From Acidobacteriota bacterium (GTDB lineage: Bacteria; Acidobacteriota; Blastocatellia; Pyrinomonadales; Pyrinomonadaceae), in NCBI GenBank assembly GCA_016703965.1, contig JADJBB010000002.1, positions 372,001-436,000 of the forward strand: DNA of 64,000 bases, read 5' to 3'. Below the pieces are notes generated by a model. It worked only from the letters and a program-made list of their open reading frames with translations. It had not been told where the DNA came from and ran no database searches. Each line of letters begins with the position of its first letter. Within the stretch, counting starts at the first letter, position 1. Below, in pieces: positions 1-7,778 of this stretch. Made by a program: the position numbers and the translations under genes.

Positions 1-517
1 CGTAAGGATGGCCGAGGACAGCGACGAAGAGGCGGTTCTCGTCCTTTGGATCAACCGTAATGCCGGCGATCTGCTGGCCTTCGCGAAGCCCGAGATGCGT
101 CCACGTTTTGCCGCCGTCGCTTGATCGGTACATGCCGTCGCCGGTCGAAAGGTCGGGGCGCTGCAGGCCCTCGCCGCTGCCGACGTAGATCACATTTGGA
201 TTTGACGGAGCGATCGCGATGTCTCCGATCGAACCGGTCGGCTGGTCATCGAATATCGGTTTCCACGTGCGTCCGGCGTCGGTCGTTTTCCATACGCCGC
301 CGTTATTTACGCCGATAAAAAAGACATTTGGCTGAGACGGAATGCCGACGGCACCGACGGTTCGGCCGGCTCGAAACGGCCCGATCATTCGCCATTTCAT
401 ACTCTGATAGAGCGAAGCGTCAACGGATTGTGCGAACAAAAATGCAGGAACTGAGAGCAATAGTAGTAATGCAGCTAAAACCACGCTGCGGCGAGACGAG
501 ACGGCCGAACTTGACAT
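1..517 (-). CDS. Secreted VPS10/sortilin-like beta-propeller protein, 5' part only
   Basis: Only the first 172 codons are in the window; the gene runs off the left edge. The start is ATG at 517 with an AGGAG about 8 bases upstream. Residues 1-30 form a signal peptide (Arg-Arg, then a Leu/Ala/Val core, ending AFLFAQ). Two Asp-box motifs follow, TTDAGRTW (78-85) and SSDGGKTW (132-139), which mark blades of a sialidase/BNR or VPS10-type propeller. The opening MKWRMIGPF resembles the large secreted glycosyl-hydrolase-like VPS10 proteins frequent in acidobacteria and Bacteroidota. An extracytoplasmic location is expected; substrate unknown. Family assignment is solid, function is not. Confidence 0.8.
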   Translation of the reverse strand, partial: MSSSAVSSRRSVVLAALLLLLSVPAFLFAQSVDASLYQSMKWRMIGPFRAGRTVGAVGIPSQPNVFFIGVNNGGVWKTTDAGRTWKPIFDDQPTGSIGDIAIAPSNPNVIYVGSGEGLQRPDLSTGDGMYRSSDGGKTWTHLGLREGQQIAGITVDPKDENRLFVAVLGHPY

Positions 518-595
518 ATTTTGATCTCCTGAATAGGTATATTCAGAAGATTATCAGATATTTCGAAGATCGGTTATTCGAAAGCTCGTAGAAAC

Positions 596-631
596 AAAAA
601 AAGCTGCCTGATCGAGTATTCGATCAGGCAG
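596..631 (-). terminator. Rho-independent terminator of the small secreted protein gene
   Basis: A perfect 12-bp stem (604-615 with 620-631) closes a GTAT loop. On the minus strand it is followed by a run of T (A run 596-602 on the plus strand). It lies 22 bp downstream of the 654-875 stop. Confidence 0.85.
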
Positions 632-653
632 TTGTCTCATTGTTAAACTGGGG

Positions 654-875
654 TCAGGCAGTTTCGCCAGCTTCGTTTTTCCAGATCGCCATCGATCCGC
701 CGGGTTTCTTGGGCTTTTCACTTTCCTTCGGCGGCGGGTTTTTGGGTTGCGGATTGACGACCGGCGGCTGCGGCTTTGGCGGAGTTGGCTTTTTGTCGTC
801 CTTTTGGGCGAAAGCCGCAAACGAAAGGCCAGCGACCAAAGCAAATGTGAATAGGATCTTCTGTATAACTCTCAT
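654..875 (-). CDS. Small secreted proline/lysine-rich protein
   Basis: A 73-residue product with a clear signal peptide (residues 1-23, MRVIQK then a hydrophobic core ending SFAAFAQ) followed by a low-complexity Pro/Lys tail (KPTPPKP, PKNPPPKE, KPKKPGG). It was chosen over the overlapping open frames at 640-948 (plus) and 554-844 (minus) because only this one carries a signal peptide and is followed by a strong terminator. No domain is recognised. The tail could lie in the periplasm or bind cell wall, but that is a guess. Confidence 0.6.
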   Translation of the reverse strand: MRVIQKILFTFALVAGLSFAAFAQKDDKKPTPPKPQPPVVNPQPKNPPPKESEKPKKPGGSMAIWKNEAGETA

Positions 876-1128
876 GGCTTTTTCTTTTTCCTCTTTCGTA
901 AAATTACGCCTTCGGGGAAAGAGGGAAAGTGCGTCCGTCTATTTTTAAGGCAATCCCAGTGCCATAGACGCTCTTATGACGCTTATGCAGGTTATTTGGT
1001 TGGTATTATTATTATTTGCCACTATCGCCATTTACAAAACTTTACGTTTTCCGTTATTTTCATACGAAAACGTGAATTCGACAACGCTGAACGCCGATGT
1101 TTTATCCCATTAGTGAGATAATTTGAGA

Positions 1129-1890
1129 ATGGAAATTCCGGCAAATTCTCAGGATCGAATGCGGTCGATCCTACTTTTGGTCGCGACCCTTGGTACGCTC
1201 GTTTTTAACGGCCTTGCCGCGACTGGCTACGTGAATGGTATTACCCCCGAAGTTATTTCGGACAAATACCCCACGGTTCTGACGCCGGCGGGCTATGCTT
1301 TTTCGATCTGGTCGCTGATCTACATCGCGCTGATCGCGTTCAGTGTTTATCAGATGTTGCCGCGAAATCTCGTCCGGTTTCGCAGCGTCAGATCGCTGTA
1401 TGTGATCAGCTGCGTGCTGAATTGTTCGTGGATATATTTTTGGCATCGCGAACAGATCGCTTTTTGTTTCGGGCTTATCTTTGCGTTACTGGTGACATTG
1501 ATAGTGATCCTGATCCAATTTGCGCGATCGACCGATCAAAGCGGGCCGATATTTACAAAAGGTGCTTTCGGCATTTATGCAGGCTGGGTGACGGCGGCGA
1601 CACTAGTTAATTTTGCCATCATGTTGAAGTATTTCGGCGTTGAGCTTTCGCCCGTCGTCGGGAGCTTACTCGGAGCGGCGGCTCTCGTGGTTGCGGCGGC
1701 GATGGCTGCGTTCATGAGATTTCAGCTTAGAAATTATCTCTATCCAATGGCTGTTGCCTGGGCTGCCACGGCGATCGCGGTCAAGCAGAGCGGCAATACC
1801 GTTATCGTCATAGCCGCGTCGATCTGTGTGATCTTCTGTTTGGTCTTAGCGGCGAGTTTTGTCATGAATCAAAAGAGTACGACTACATGA
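1129..1890 (+). CDS. TspO/MBR-like integral membrane protein (long form)
   Basis: A 253-residue protein with about seven hydrophobic segments. The N-terminal stretch TPAGYAFSIWSLIY resembles the first helix region of the TspO/MBR (tryptophan-rich sensory) family, in its longer bacterial version of about 250 residues. TspO proteins bind porphyrins and other hydrophobic ligands in the membrane; the ligand here is unknown. A TTG at 1123 in the same frame is an alternative start; neither has a strong ribosome site. The stop overlaps the next gene's start (ATGA at 1887-1890), so it heads a coupled operon. The family call rests on the one motif and topology. Confidence 0.6.
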   Translation: MEIPANSQDRMRSILLLVATLGTLVFNGLAATGYVNGITPEVISDKYPTVLTPAGYAFSIWSLIYIALIAFSVYQMLPRNLVRFRSVRSLYVISCVLNCSWIYFWHREQIAFCFGLIFALLVTLIVILIQFARSTDQSGPIFTKGAFGIYAGWVTAATLVNFAIMLKYFGVELSPVVGSLLGAAALVVAAAMAAFMRFQLRNYLYPMAVAWAATAIAVKQSGNTVIVIAASICVIFCLVLAASFVMNQKSTTT

Positions 1891-3398
1891 TCGACGGCAA
1901 GATCTGCGTTTCGGTTTGTGCCAAAACCGCGGATGAAATGATCGAGAGAATCAGATCGGCGGAGAAATTTGCGGATGTTGTAGAAGTGCGTTTAGACTGC
2001 CTTGATGGCGAACAGCTCGACATTTTTGAATCTCAAATTTCAGATCTGAAACTTGATAAGCCGATCCTCGCAACCCTTCGTGCGCCGGAACAAGGCGGAA
2101 ACGGGGCAGCAAAGCTAGACCAACGGATTTCGTTTTGGAACGCGGAAGCAGCGAGGTTTTGGGCCATAGATCTCGAGGAAGATATCTTGAACGAGATCAG
2201 GGGCGGCTCCATCCGGATCGCGTCGCACCATGATTTTGCAGGTGAGCCTGCAGATCTTAATGATATTTTCGAACGTCTCGCTGCGTCTGATTTCGACATC
2301 ATTAAGATCGCGGTAACAGCAGGCGATATAACAGACACCATCGGCATCTGGAAACTGATCGAACGGTCCCGCCTTAAAGGCAAGAAGATGATTCCGATCG
2401 CGATGGGCGATGCGGGAAAATGGACACGCATTCTCGGTCTCGCACACGGAGCTTTTTTAACCTACGCCTCGCTAGACGCCGGCGGTGAAACTGCTCCCGG
2501 GCAAGTGAATGCTGAGGAATTGATAGGACTCTATCGTGTAAAACAGCTCGATCGAGACACAAAAGTGCATGGTATTCTCGGCGATCCGGTTTCACAGTCT
2601 CTGTCGACGTTCATGCACAACCCGGCATTTGCTTCGGTCGGGTTTAATGGAGTATTCATTCCGTTCCTCGTGAAAGATATCCACGAGTTCATGCGTCGAA
2701 TGGTTCGTCCGGAAACACGTGAGGTCGAGCTGAATTTCGGCGGTTTTTCTGTCACGATGCCGCACAAACAAGCGATCATGCAGCACCTTGACACCATTGA
2801 TCCGATCGCGGCAAGAATCGGGGCGGTCAATACCGTAAAGGTTGGTGACGATGGAAAATTGACTGGTTACAATACTGATGCTCACGGATTTATAACCCCT
2901 TTGAAGGCAAAATATGGTGATCTGCTTGGGGCAAGAGTCGCTGTTTTCGGCGCCGGGGGGGCGGCTCGAGCCTGCGTTTATTCGCTTAAGGAAGAAGGGG
3001 CTGAGGTTGAGCTTTTTGTCCGAGATGTCGAAAAGGCGCTGGCATTCGCAGATGAATTTGAGATACCGATAAACTTAATTTCAAATTTCAAGCCGAGTGC
3101 GAACATCGAAATATTGGTTGATAGCACACCGCTAGGCATGTCAGGCTCATACGAGCAAGAAACCCTATTTACGGCGGACCAGCTGAAAGATGTAAAATTC
3201 GTCTACGATCTAGTGACGAAACCATACGATACACCGATCATTCGCGAAGCGAAAAAAGCGGGAATTCCGGCCATCGGCGGGCTGGAGATGCTGGTGGCTC
3301 AGGGGGCGAAGCAGTTCGAGATCTGGACAGGAAAGCCCGCTCCTGTAGAACAAATGAAACAACTGATACTTGCCAGATTCGCAGAACTGAATAAATGA
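1887..3398 (+). CDS. aroDE: Bifunctional type I 3-dehydroquinate dehydratase / shikimate dehydrogenase
   Basis: This 503-residue fusion catalyses two consecutive steps of the shikimate pathway. The AroD half (about 1-220) shows EVRLD (33-37), the catalytic His of SHHDF (H115) and the Schiff-base Lys in IIKIAV (K140). The AroE half (about 228-503) has GDPVSQSLS (232-240), VTMPHK with catalytic K294, NTD with D331, and the NADP-binding GAGGAA (355-360). It starts at an ATGA overlap with the TspO-like gene and ends at an ATGA overlap with the zinc-ribbon gene, so translation of all three is probably coupled. Fusions of AroD and AroE are known from plants, chlamydiae and some other bacteria. All key residues are intact. 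Confidence 0.95.
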   Translation: MIDGKICVSVCAKTADEMIERIRSAEKFADVVEVRLDCLDGEQLDIFESQISDLKLDKPILATLRAPEQGGNGAAKLDQRISFWNAEAARFWAIDLEEDILNEIRGGSIRIASHHDFAGEPADLNDIFERLAASDFDIIKIAVTAGDITDTIGIWKLIERSRLKGKKMIPIAMGDAGKWTRILGLAHGAFLTYASLDAGGETAPGQVNAEELIGLYRVKQLDRDTKVHGILGDPVSQSLSTFMHNPAFASVGFNGVFIPFLVKDIHEFMRRMVRPETREVELNFGGFSVTMPHKQAIMQHLDTIDPIAARIGAVNTVKVGDDGKLTGYNTDAHGFITPLKAKYGDLLGARVAVFGAGGAARACVYSLKEEGAEVELFVRDVEKALAFADEFEIPINLISNFKPSANIEILVDSTPLGMSGSYEQETLFTADQLKDVKFVYDLVTKPYDTPIIREAKKAGIPAIGGLEMLVAQGAKQFEIWTGKPAPVEQMKQLILARFAELNK

Positions 3399-4117
3399 CC
3401 GTTGAAGCTCTAAATTGTCCAAATTGCGGTGCCGGCGTCCAGAGCGATCGGCCGCAGTGCGAGTTTTGCAAAACTCGGCTCAAGACCGTTGGCTGTCCAT
3501 CGTGTTTTGGGTTGATGTTCGTTGGAACTAAGTTTTGCGGCCATTGTGGAGCGATCGCGGCACCGATCGAGGTCGGTTTAGACGAGACATCGGGCGATTG
3601 TCCGCGTTGCCGACGCGATCTTGAACCGCTGCAGATCGGGGAAACGGAGCTTCGTGGGTGTACGAAATGCGACGGGTTGTGGCTGGACGCTGTAACGTTC
3701 GAAACTATTTGTGCAGATCGCGAACGTCAATCGGCGGTCCTTGGATTTCTCGACGAACGGCGGGCGATCAGCCAGCCGCAGACAAAGGTAAGCTATGTGC
3801 CTTGTCCGGATTGCGGGCAACTGATGAATCGCAGCAATTTCGCAAAAGCGTCGGGAGTTATTGTTGATATTTGTAAAAAACACGGCATTTGGTTCGATGC
3901 AGATGAACTTCCGGCGATCATCGAATTTGTTCAGAAAGGCGGAATGGAGATCGCCAGGCAGCGTGAGCGAAACGAGCTTGAGCAGGAACGCGAGAGGCTG
4001 CGCGACGAACAGCGGCGACTCGCAATGCAGGCAAATCGCACAGGTCTCAGCGGCTTTCTTGAAGATCCAGCCAACTCAGGAACCAGAACTTTCGTCAGAC
4101 GGTTGTTCGATATCTAG
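3395..4117 (+). CDS. Multi-zinc-ribbon protein (zf-TFIIB type)
   Basis: A 240-residue soluble protein with CPNCG and CEFC near the N terminus, CPSC and CGHCG (about 34-52), then two zf-TFIIB-like units: CPRC...CTKCDGLWLD and CPDCG...CKKHGIWFDADEL. The last 60 residues form a charged, probably coiled-coil helix (ERNELEQERERLRDEQ). Several Zn ions are likely bound. The family has no known reaction; roles in protein or nucleic-acid binding are assumed. It starts at an ATGA overlap with aroDE and ends 15 bp before the caspase gene, in the same operon. Confidence 0.8.
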   Translation: MTVEALNCPNCGAGVQSDRPQCEFCKTRLKTVGCPSCFGLMFVGTKFCGHCGAIAAPIEVGLDETSGDCPRCRRDLEPLQIGETELRGCTKCDGLWLDAVTFETICADRERQSAVLGFLDERRAISQPQTKVSYVPCPDCGQLMNRSNFAKASGVIVDICKKHGIWFDADELPAIIEFVQKGGMEIARQRERNELEQERERLRDEQRRLAMQANRTGLSGFLEDPANSGTRTFVRRLFDI

Positions 4118-4132
4118 CAGCCGCCTGAAAAT

Positions 4133-5269
4133 ATGAAAAGAATCTCCGTCACACGTTTCGCATCATCGATCTTTATTACATTGATCTTCCTGTCGGCATC
4201 GTCGTCGGCCAAAGCTGCCGAAGAATGGAACGCGAAACGCAGCTGGGCATTCTTTGTCTGCCTCGTCGAGTGGAAAGATAAGGAAACATTCTCGTCGTTC
4301 CCCAAGAATAACCGAAAAGATACTTTACTTCGCGACACGCTCAAATCTCGCGGCGTTCCGGCCGAGCAGATCGTCTATTTGCAGGATTCGGCAGCGAAGA
4401 CTGCAGTTGTCGAACAAAAATTTGCTGAGTTCCTTAAAAAGCCTGCTCCGGGCGATTGGGTCTTTGTATATTTCGAGGGCCACGGTTATAAGACCGACGA
4501 CGGCGTCCCTTATCTCGCAACCTACGACGTAAATGAGAGTATCAAGGGTTGGAAGTTCGATACGGTACCGGATGCGATCGAGCAGAACTTCAAAGGTTCA
4601 CACGCGATCATTGCATTAGATAACTGCTACTCAGGAGCCATGGCAGATGCGGTCAGGCGAAAACCGCGAAGGATTTCCTACGGCGTTCTCGCGTCATCGC
4701 TCGCGAGCCAACTTTCGACATCCAACTGGACATTCACCGAATCGCTTATTTCTGCATTTAACGGAGCCTCATTTGTAGATAAAGACCGCGACGGTACGAT
4801 CACGTTCGCCGAACTTGGCGAGAATTCCAAGGAAGATATGCTTTTCGGCGAGGAGCAGGTCGCGACAATTGCATTTACGGGCAAGTTTGATCCGCAGATC
4901 GTGCTGAGCAAGGCTGAATCTTCGACTTCGAATCGGGTTGGCGAACGCGTCGAGGCTTACAGCGTTGATGGTTGGTATCGCGGATTTATTGTCGATTCCA
5001 AGGGCGGCAAGCAGAAGGTCCATTATTACGGCTACGAAACTACCGACGACGAGTGGGTCACAGAAGACAAGATCCGCCGCTCGAAAACGGTACAATATGC
5101 CAAAGGCACGACCGTCGAGGTCGAATGGAAAGGCGATTGGTACAAGGCGACGGTGCTGGCCGTGAAAGGCGGTTCGCATTTTGTGACCTATATCGGTTAT
5201 GGAAAAGAGTGGGACGAATGGGTTTCTTCTAAGAGGATCAGGAAGCTGAATTTCAGCGATCTGCCATAA
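4133..5269 (+). CDS. Secreted caspase-like (C14) protease with EF-hand loop and two Tudor-knot-like repeats
   Basis: A 378-residue protein. Residues 1-29 are a signal peptide. The caspase-like domain (about 36-255) has both catalytic signatures: His117 in YFEGHGY and Cys165 in LDNCYSGA. Inside it, residues 216-227 match a canonical EF-hand loop, with D216, D218, D220, G221, I223 and E227, suggesting calcium control. The C terminus holds two repeats of a Tudor-knot/chromo-barrel fold (about 269-315 and 323-371), each with a WY..A/G core and a DEWV motif before KIR/RIR. It is exported, so it does not act on cytosolic targets of its own cell. The stop overlaps the ThiF start (TAATG). Substrate unknown. 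Confidence 0.85.
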   Translation: MKRISVTRFASSIFITLIFLSASSSAKAAEEWNAKRSWAFFVCLVEWKDKETFSSFPKNNRKDTLLRDTLKSRGVPAEQIVYLQDSAAKTAVVEQKFAEFLKKPAPGDWVFVYFEGHGYKTDDGVPYLATYDVNESIKGWKFDTVPDAIEQNFKGSHAIIALDNCYSGAMADAVRRKPRRISYGVLASSLASQLSTSNWTFTESLISAFNGASFVDKDRDGTITFAELGENSKEDMLFGEEQVATIAFTGKFDPQIVLSKAESSTSNRVGERVEAYSVDGWYRGFIVDSKGGKQKVHYYGYETTDDEWVTEDKIRRSKTVQYAKGTTVEVEWKGDWYKATVLAVKGGSHFVTYIGYGKEWDEWVSSKRIRKLNFSDLP

Positions 5270-6288
5270 TGAACGAGCGTTATAGCCGACAAATTTTGTT
5301 TCGTGAGATAGGCAGAGCCGGACAGGAACGGCTCTTGAATTCGCGCGTTCTTCTTGTCGGCTGTGGAGCTCTTGGAGCTTCGCATGCTGAAATGCTCGCT
5401 CGCGCCGGAGTCGGTAAGTTGCGTATCGTTGACCGCGATTTCGTCGAATTTACTAATCTACAGCGGCAGACTTTGTTCCGAGAAAGCGATGCGCTCGAGC
5501 GAATTCCCAAAGCTATTGCTGCAAAAAATCGAATTTACGAGATCAATTCCGAGATCGATGTAGACGCGGTTATCGTCGACGTTAATTATTCGAACATTGA
5601 AACGCTGATCGACGGCTGCGATCTGGTCATCGACGGCACGGATAATTTTCAGGTCAGGTATCTGCTCAATGATGCGTGCGTAAAGAATGGCGTGACCTGG
5701 ATCTACGGTGCCGCGGTTTCTAGCTACGGTACGACCATGACGATAATTCCGGGCAAAACCCCGTGCTTGCGGTGCATTTTTGACGAACTGCCCGATGCGG
5801 GTTCGTCACCGACTTGCGACACGACCGGTGTGATAATGCCGATAATTGCAACCGTTTCAGCGACTCAGGTCGCCGAGGCGTTGAAAATATTGGTCGGCGA
5901 TCTCGAATCGCTGCACGGTTCGCTGATGCAATTTGACGTGTGGGCGAACGAGAGACAGCGAATTAGACTTGGCGAACCGGATGCGGACTGCAAGACGTGC
6001 GGTCAGCGAATCTTCGAGTTTCTCGATCCGGAAACGCAGGAATTCTCGGCAGTGTTGTGCGGTAGGGATGCCGTACAGATCGCCCCGCCGAAGCCTACTC
6101 TAATCGACCTTGAAGGTCTGGCATCGAAGCTCGGATCATTGGGTGAAGTAAAGCAAAACGAATATTTGGTACGGTTTTTGTCGAACGGTCGCGAGATGAC
6201 GATTTTTGCGGATGGTAGGGCGATCGTGAAGGGAACTGATGATATTTCCGCCGCACGGGCCTTGTATTCGCGATATATCGGAAACTGA
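5269..6288 (+). CDS. ThiF/MoeB-family E1-like adenylyltransferase
   Basis: A 339-residue E1-like enzyme that should adenylate the C terminus of a ubiquitin-fold sulfur carrier (ThiS or MoaD type). It has the Rossmann GCGALG (31-36), the D..F..NLQRQ stretch (57-67), TDNF (125-128), zinc pairs C166/C169 and C241/C244, and Cys183 at the position of the reactive cysteine. The last 80 residues form an extra small C-terminal domain seen in some ThiF proteins; there is no rhodanese domain. No thiS or moaD gene is nearby, so thiamine versus molybdopterin use cannot be decided. It is translationally coupled to the caspase gene, which may be operon packing only. Confidence 0.85.
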   Translation: MNERYSRQILFREIGRAGQERLLNSRVLLVGCGALGASHAEMLARAGVGKLRIVDRDFVEFTNLQRQTLFRESDALERIPKAIAAKNRIYEINSEIDVDAVIVDVNYSNIETLIDGCDLVIDGTDNFQVRYLLNDACVKNGVTWIYGAAVSSYGTTMTIIPGKTPCLRCIFDELPDAGSSPTCDTTGVIMPIIATVSATQVAEALKILVGDLESLHGSLMQFDVWANERQRIRLGEPDADCKTCGQRIFEFLDPETQEFSAVLCGRDAVQIAPPKPTLIDLEGLASKLGSLGEVKQNEYLVRFLSNGREMTIFADGRAIVKGTDDISAARALYSRYIGN

Positions 6289-6370
6289 CTTGATGATGAG
6301 CATCCTTCTCACCCTCCAGTCCTGCTACTTTTACTTTTCTCTTAACGCCTTACATACTGAGGCAGCGAAT

Positions 6371-7705
6371 ATGGATCATAAGCCTAAAATTGTGATCATC
6401 GGCGGCGGTTTCGGCGGGCTTTGGGCAGCTAAGGCCTTGGCGAATAAGCCGGTGCAGGTGACATTGATCGACCGGAAAAATCATCACGTTTTCCAGCCGC
6501 TGCTTTATCAGGTGGCGACTGCGGTGCTGAGTCCGGGCGAGATCGCGCAGCCGATCCGGCGGATATTGCACTGGGCTGAGAACATTGAGGTCATTCTTGG
6601 TGAGGCGGTTGGATTTGATAAGAAAGAGAAAAAGGTTACGCTGATCGACGGTGCTGAGATCGAATACGATTATTTGATCATTGCGGCCGGGGCAAGGCAT
6701 TCGTATTTTGGCCATGATGAATGGGAAACTGCCGCTCCGGGGTTAAAAACTCTTGAAGACGCGGTCGAGATACGCCGTCGCGTGTTGCTGGCATTCGAAC
6801 TAGCAGAAAGTCAGGCATATCTCACGGGCGTGCAGAAGCAGCTTAATTTTGTTGTCGTCGGCGGCGGGCCAACGGGGGTTGAGCTTGCAGGTGCGATCGC
6901 GGACATCGCGAGAAAAGCTCTCGCTAAAGATTTCAAGGCCATCGATACACGCGATGCCCACGTTATGCTCTACGAGGGCTCTGACAAGATCCTCGGTTCA
7001 TTCGGTAAAGACCTCTCGGAAAGTGCAAAATCGCAGCTTGAATCGCTCGGTGTTGAGGTTCATCTCAACAGTTTTGTGACCAAGATCGATGCCGGTAGGG
7101 TGAAAGTTGGAGAAAACTGGATCGACTGTGACGTCGTGCTTTGGGCGACGGGCGTGGCTGCTTCACCATTGGGCAAGGCACTTGGGGTCGAGACGGACAA
7201 GGCGGGGCGTGTACTTGTTGAGAAAGATCTATCGTTGAAAGGCTTTCCAAACGTTTTCGTGATCGGCGACATGGCTTCGCTTTTGCAAGAAAGCGGCGAA
7301 CCCGTTCCCGGAGTAAGCCCGGCGGCGATGCAGATGGGCGATGCGACGGCGGCAAATATTCTACGTGATCTGAAAGGGAAACCGCGAGAGAATTTTGTCT
7401 ACTGGGACAAAGGAACGATGGCGACCATTGGCCGTCGAAAGGCTATAGCTCAGCTTTCGGGCTTTAAATTTAGGGGCTTTATCGCGTGGATGATGTGGCT
7501 TTTTCTGCACGTCTTCTTTTTGATCGGTTTTCGCAACCGGCTGGCGGTAATGTTCGCCTGGTTCTGGGCATATTTGACCCGGGAGCGAAGTGCGAGATTG
7601 ATCACCGGTGATGCCGAAGATCTCCGCGACGCATTAAAATTTCTCGAAGGCCGCTCGGCCGTGCCTGTCCAGCAGCCGAAAACAAAACACAAAACGATCA
7701 ACTAA
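6371..7705 (+). CDS. ndh: Type II NADH:quinone dehydrogenase (NDH-2)
   Basis: A 444-residue FAD flavoprotein that passes electrons from NADH to quinone without pumping protons, bound peripherally to the inner membrane. It has the FAD-binding IIGGGFGGLWAAKAL at the N terminus, a second dinucleotide fold VVVGGGPTGVELAGAI for NADH, the conserved NHHVFQPLLYQVAT, and a C-terminal amphipathic/hydrophobic segment (GFIAWMMWLFLHVFFLIGF) that anchors it. ATG at 6371 with GAGG upstream is preferred over in-frame upstream starts that would overlap the ThiF gene and add an uncharacteristic leader. Confidence 0.92.
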   Translation: MDHKPKIVIIGGGFGGLWAAKALANKPVQVTLIDRKNHHVFQPLLYQVATAVLSPGEIAQPIRRILHWAENIEVILGEAVGFDKKEKKVTLIDGAEIEYDYLIIAAGARHSYFGHDEWETAAPGLKTLEDAVEIRRRVLLAFELAESQAYLTGVQKQLNFVVVGGGPTGVELAGAIADIARKALAKDFKAIDTRDAHVMLYEGSDKILGSFGKDLSESAKSQLESLGVEVHLNSFVTKIDAGRVKVGENWIDCDVVLWATGVAASPLGKALGVETDKAGRVLVEKDLSLKGFPNVFVIGDMASLLQESGEPVPGVSPAAMQMGDATAANILRDLKGKPRENFVYWDKGTMATIGRRKAIAQLSGFKFRGFIAWMMWLFLHVFFLIGFRNRLAVMFAWFWAYLTRERSARLITGDAEDLRDALKFLEGRSAVPVQQPKTKHKTIN

Positions 7706-7778
7706 GAAACGCCTGATCGGACGCGGATTTGTTATCATAATCAACGTCCTAAATTAGCGAACCCTTATCGATCGTCAA

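Noticed and set aside
640..948. 102-codon plus-strand open frame opposite the small secreted protein gene
   Set aside because: It is the antisense of a gene with a signal peptide and terminator; its sequence is low-complexity Gly/Phe from the reverse of Pro/Lys codons.
4133..6288. A complete bacterial ubiquitin-like conjugation system
   Set aside because: No ubiquitin-fold, E2-like or JAB/deubiquitinase gene is nearby and the peptidase carries an export signal; only the E1-like gene is supported.
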